Assembly: GCF_040784915.1 (NCBI RefSeq)
Contig: NZ_CP160797.1
Coordinates: 4,020,137 to 4,084,136 of the forward strand
Direction of reading: 5' to 3'
DNA: 64,000 bases
Source of the DNA: Bacillus vallismortis
Lineage (GTDB): Bacteria > Bacillota > Bacilli > Bacillales > Bacillaceae
The translations under genes and the position numbers were made by a program. The first letter of the stretch is position 1. Every line of letters starts with the position of its first letter. Below, one piece after another: positions 61,764 through 64,000 of the stretch. Below the pieces are notes generated by a model. The model was not told the origin of the DNA, searched no databases, and saw nothing but the letters and a program-made list of their open reading frames with translations.

Positions 61764-61791
61764 TATGGTCACCGATCCTTTTCGTTTATGT

Positions 61792-62973
61792 TCAGTAAAT
61801 CAAGCCCACAATTGCCGCTGATAAAAAGCTGACAAGCGTAGCGCCGTATAATAATTTCAGGCCGAAACGAGCAACAACATTTCCTTGTTTTTCATTCAGT
61901 CCTTTTACGGCACCGGCTATGATTCCGATTGAGGAGAAGTTCGCAAATGACACAAGGAATACCGATACGATCGCTGTTGTACGGCCGCTGAAATCAAAGC
62001 CGTTTTGCGTCAATGTCGTCATAGCGACAAATTCATTCGATACCATTTTTGTTGCCATAATGCTTCCCGCATTAACAGCTTCATTCCATGGGATCCCCAC
62101 AAGAAAAGCGAATGGAGCAAACACATATCCAAGAATGTCTTGGAAGGAAATACCGAATACTGCATTAAAAATACCGTTAATCAAGGCAATAATCGCGACA
62201 AATCCAATCAGCATCGCAGCGACAACCACCGCTACCTTGAAGCCATCAAGGATGTATTCTCCGAGCACTTCGAAGAAGGATTGTTTTTCTTCTTCTTCAA
62301 CACGCAGCATATCCTCTTCTTCTTCCACATCGTAAGGATTAATAATCGTAGCGATAATGAAACCGCCAAATAAGTTCAAGACCAGCGCCGTTACAACATA
62401 TTCCGGTTCCAGCATCGTCATATACGCGCCGACGATTGACATGGATACAGTTGACATCGCAGAAGCGCAAAGCGTGTACAAGCGCTGCTGATTTAAAAGA
62501 CCAAGTTCTTTCTTCAAGGAGATAAACACTTCAGACTGCCCTAAAATAGCAGAAGCGACTGCGTTATACGATTCCAGTCTTCCCATACCGTTTATCTTGC
62601 TGAGAGCAAGTCCGATATATTTAATAATGAACGGAAGTATCTTCCACTTTTGTAAAATCCCAATCAGAGCGGAAATAAACACAATCGGCAAGAGAACATT
62701 CATAAAGAATGTCGTTTGGTCCGCATTCACCAGACCGCCAAACACAAAGTTGATGCCTTCTGCCGCGTATTCAAGCAAGTAATTGAATCCTTTTGCAAAT
62801 CCTCCTACAAGGAAATTCCCCACACCGGTATTGAGGAGAATGTAGCCGAGTATAAATTGCAAAATGAGCATAACAACAATTGGGCGGATCTTAATTCTCT
62901 TTTTCCCGCTGCTTGCGATCCACGCAAGGCCTAAAAACACGATTAAACCGATAATCCCAATCAAATACTTCAT
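61792..62973 (-). CDS. nupC: Pyrimidine nucleoside transporter (CNT family)
   Basis: 393 residues. Same CNT pattern as NupG in this window ([39 protein letters not shown]), ten membrane segments. Imports pyrimidine (deoxy)nucleosides driven by protons. AAAGGAGAACACAT precedes ATG. A perfect cre lies 18 bases upstream, within the deoC-nupC gap. Confidence 0.95.
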   Translation of the reverse strand: MKYLIGIIGLIVFLGLAWIASSGKKRIKIRPIVVMLILQFILGYILLNTGVGNFLVGGFAKGFNYLLEYAAEGINFVFGGLVNADQTTFFMNVLLPIVFISALIGILQKWKILPFIIKYIGLALSKINGMGRLESYNAVASAILGQSEVFISLKKELGLLNQQRLYTLCASAMSTVSMSIVGAYMTMLEPEYVVTALVLNLFGGFIIATIINPYDVEEEEDMLRVEEEEKQSFFEVLGEYILDGFKVAVVVAAMLIGFVAIIALINGIFNAVFGISFQDILGYVFAPFAFLVGIPWNEAVNAGSIMATKMVSNEFVAMTTLTQNGFDFSGRTTAIVSVFLVSFANFSSIGIIAGAVKGLNEKQGNVVARFGLKLLYGATLVSFLSAAIVGLIY

Positions 62974-62990
62974 ATGTGTTCTCCTTTATC

Positions 62991-63005
62991 TGTATTCGCT
63001 TACAA
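62991..63005 (-). promoter_or_regulatory. cre site between deoC and nupC
   Basis: Minus strand TTGTAAGCGAATACA fits WTGNAANCGNWNNCW at every fixed base. The dra-nupC-pdp operon is known to be subject to CcpA repression. Confidence 0.6.
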
Positions 63006-63066
63006 TTATTATTTCCCCGTGAATAATAGAAGAGTAACGGAAAGCAATGGGCCTTCCGTCTGCTTC

Positions 63067-63738
63067 TTAATAGTTGTCTCCGCCAGATGCATGTTCCCCT
63101 TTTACAATGGAAACGCCTGCGCTTGCGCCGATTCGGCTCGCACCCGCCTCGACCATTGTGTCTACATCTTCTTTCGTTCTGACGCCGCCGGATGCTTTCA
63201 CGCCGATATCAGGGCCTACAGTTTTGCGCATTAAGGCGATATCTTCCTTCGTTGCGCCGCCGGATGAGAAGCCTGTTGATGTTTTCACGAAATCCGCTCC
63301 CGCAGAAACCGCTAAACGGCATGCTCGTTCTTTTTCTTCATCAGTCAGAAGGCATGTTTCGATAATGACTTTGACAAGCGCTTTTCCGGCTGCAGCTTCC
63401 ACCACACCGCGGATGTCCGCTTCAACTATGTCATCTTCTTTGTCTTTCAAAGCGGCAATGTTAATGACCATGTCCACTTCAGTGGCGCCTTTTGAAATCG
63501 CGTCTTTTGTTTCGAACGCTTTTGTTTCAGTTGTGTTGGCACCGAGCGGGAAGCCGATGACCGTACAAACGTCAACTCCAGTTCCCTCAAGCTCTTTTGC
63601 AGCAAGCTGCACCCATGTCGGATTGACACATACAGAAGCAAACTTGTATGTTTTCGCTTCTTCAATTAATGTTAGAATTTCCGCTTTTTGTGTATGCGGT
63701 TTCAAAGCTGTATGATCAATTTTGTTAGCTAATGACAT
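63067..63738 (-). CDS. deoC: Deoxyribose-phosphate aldolase
   Basis: 223 residues from MSLANKID (also called dra). Schiff-base Lys in KVIIETCLL (first) and in [16 protein letters not shown] at the N-terminus, [14 protein letters not shown] with the proton-relay Lys. Splits deoxyribose-5-phosphate into glyceraldehyde-3-phosphate and acetaldehyde. A GTG nine bases earlier is possible but less well spaced from GGAAG. First gene of the operon. Confidence 0.96.
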   Translation of the reverse strand: MSLANKIDHTALKPHTQKAEILTLIEEAKTYKFASVCVNPTWVQLAAKELEGTGVDVCTVIGFPLGANTTETKAFETKDAISKGATEVDMVINIAALKDKEDDIVEADIRGVVEAAAGKALVKVIIETCLLTDEEKERACRLAVSAGADFVKTSTGFSSGGATKEDIALMRKTVGPDIGVKASGGVRTKEDVDTMVEAGASRIGASAGVSIVKGEHASGGDNY

Positions 63739-63774
63739 CCGTCGCACACTTCCTTTTTTGTTAAGATATTTTTT

Positions 63775-63826
63775 AGCATAACCGACTTTTGAACATATGT
63801 AAATTGGTAATTGAAATTTTGTTCAT
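63775..63826 (-). promoter_or_regulatory. deoC operon promoter and DeoR operator
   Basis: Minus strand TTTACA, 17 bases, TATGCT. Just upstream lies the palindrome ATGAACAAAATTTCAAT (63810-63826), almost identical to the known DeoR operator of B. subtilis, and a further half site TTCAA between the promoter boxes. DeoR bound here represses until deoxyribose-5-phosphate appears. Confidence 0.85.
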
Positions 63827-63843
63827 CGAACGGTTTGCACGTG

Positions 63844-64000
63844 TCACAAATCATTAACAAGCGCCCTTGCGGTATGCTGGTCAATGATTAAAACATTGGC
63901 ATATTTTCCGGTTAACGCTCCGTGTATGGAAGACACTTTTCTGCTTCCGCCGGCCACTAAAATTGAGCGTTCCTTCAACCTCAAGTCTTCAAGCTCAACG
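63844..64000 (-). CDS. deoR: Deoxyribonucleoside regulator, C-terminal end (partial)
   Basis: The last 52 codons lie in the window, ending TGA at 63844: LVAGGSRKVSSIHGALTGKYA and DQHTARALVNDL. This is the end of the SorC-type sugar-binding domain of Bacillus DeoR. The gene continues beyond 64000. It is transcribed in the same direction as deoC and sits directly upstream of its operator. Confidence 0.88.
   Translation of the reverse strand, partial: VELEDLRLKERSILVAGGSRKVSSIHGALTGKYANVLIIDQHTARALVNDL

Noticed and set aside
62005..62373. 122-codon frame opposite nupC
   Set aside because: Antisense to a well-conserved transporter; runs of Phe and Ser reflect the reverse complement of Glu and Lys codons.

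Overview
The window is a chromosomal segment of a Bacillus subtilis-group bacterium. Gene content and order match the cimH/yxk-yxj-yxi-bgl-hut-deo region of B. subtilis, with SAM, guanine and guanidine riboswitches, LicT-type RAT antiterminators, cre sites and SigB/SigW promoters in the places expected for that group. From memory of the strain 168 proteins (no alignment was run), several show scattered substitutions, and some 168 genes are missing or replaced. I therefore read it as a close relative or divergent lineage rather than 168 itself; the species cannot be fixed from this window.

Layout. 1-6.5 kb: end of a citrate/malate carrier (cimH), an M48 membrane protease with a small Gly/His-rich membrane peptide, a polysaccharide-deacetylase lipoprotein (yxkH), a ZIP-like carrier, the multi-sugar importer ATPase msmX and a PucR-type regulator. 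6.7-19 kb: aldY (SigB-type promoter), yxkD behind a guanidine-I riboswitch, yxkC, galE, yxkA, yxjO, a yxjL remnant, pepT, two very small genes, yxjI (SigW-type promoter), and the SAM-riboswitch-controlled paralogues yxjH and yxjG. 19-25 kb: the yxjF-scoB-scoA-yxjC cluster for acetoacetate/hydroxybutyrate use, an SDR reductase, and nupG behind a guanine riboswitch. 25-38 kb: a secreted DUF3298-like protein, yxiS, katE (SigB-type promoter), citH, a DUF421 protein, lichenase bglS with antiterminator licT (two RAT-terminators in tandem between them), yxiP, yxiO, dbpA and yxiM. 38-50.6 kb is the accessory part: a PadR/DUF2812 pair, a gene lacking a normal start codon, yxxF, a TerC protein, yxiE, the aryl-beta-glucoside operon bglPH, and an LXG polymorphic-toxin operon (yxiB-yxiC-toxin-immunity) followed by a run of orphan toxin tails and immunity genes, some broken. 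The wapA locus expected in 168 between yxiM and yxxF is not here. 50.9-64 kb: arabinanase abn2, the complete histidine utilisation operon hutPHUIGM, and the deoxyribonucleoside operon deoC(dra)-nupC-pdp with the end of its regulator deoR.

How the genes work together. Much of the window concerns carbon and nitrogen scavenging under catabolite control: cre matches lie near msmX, yxjC, citH, bglS, licT/bglS, bglP, abn2, within hutP and ahead of nupC. LicT links lichenan breakdown (bglS) to uptake and hydrolysis of the released beta-glucosides (bglPH). HutP senses histidine and opens the hut operon. DeoR controls deoxyribonucleoside use. The most unusual material is the decaying toxin-tail/immunity array, the doubled RAT element, the ATA-start gene and a hairpin-flanked repeat near 2.5 kb.
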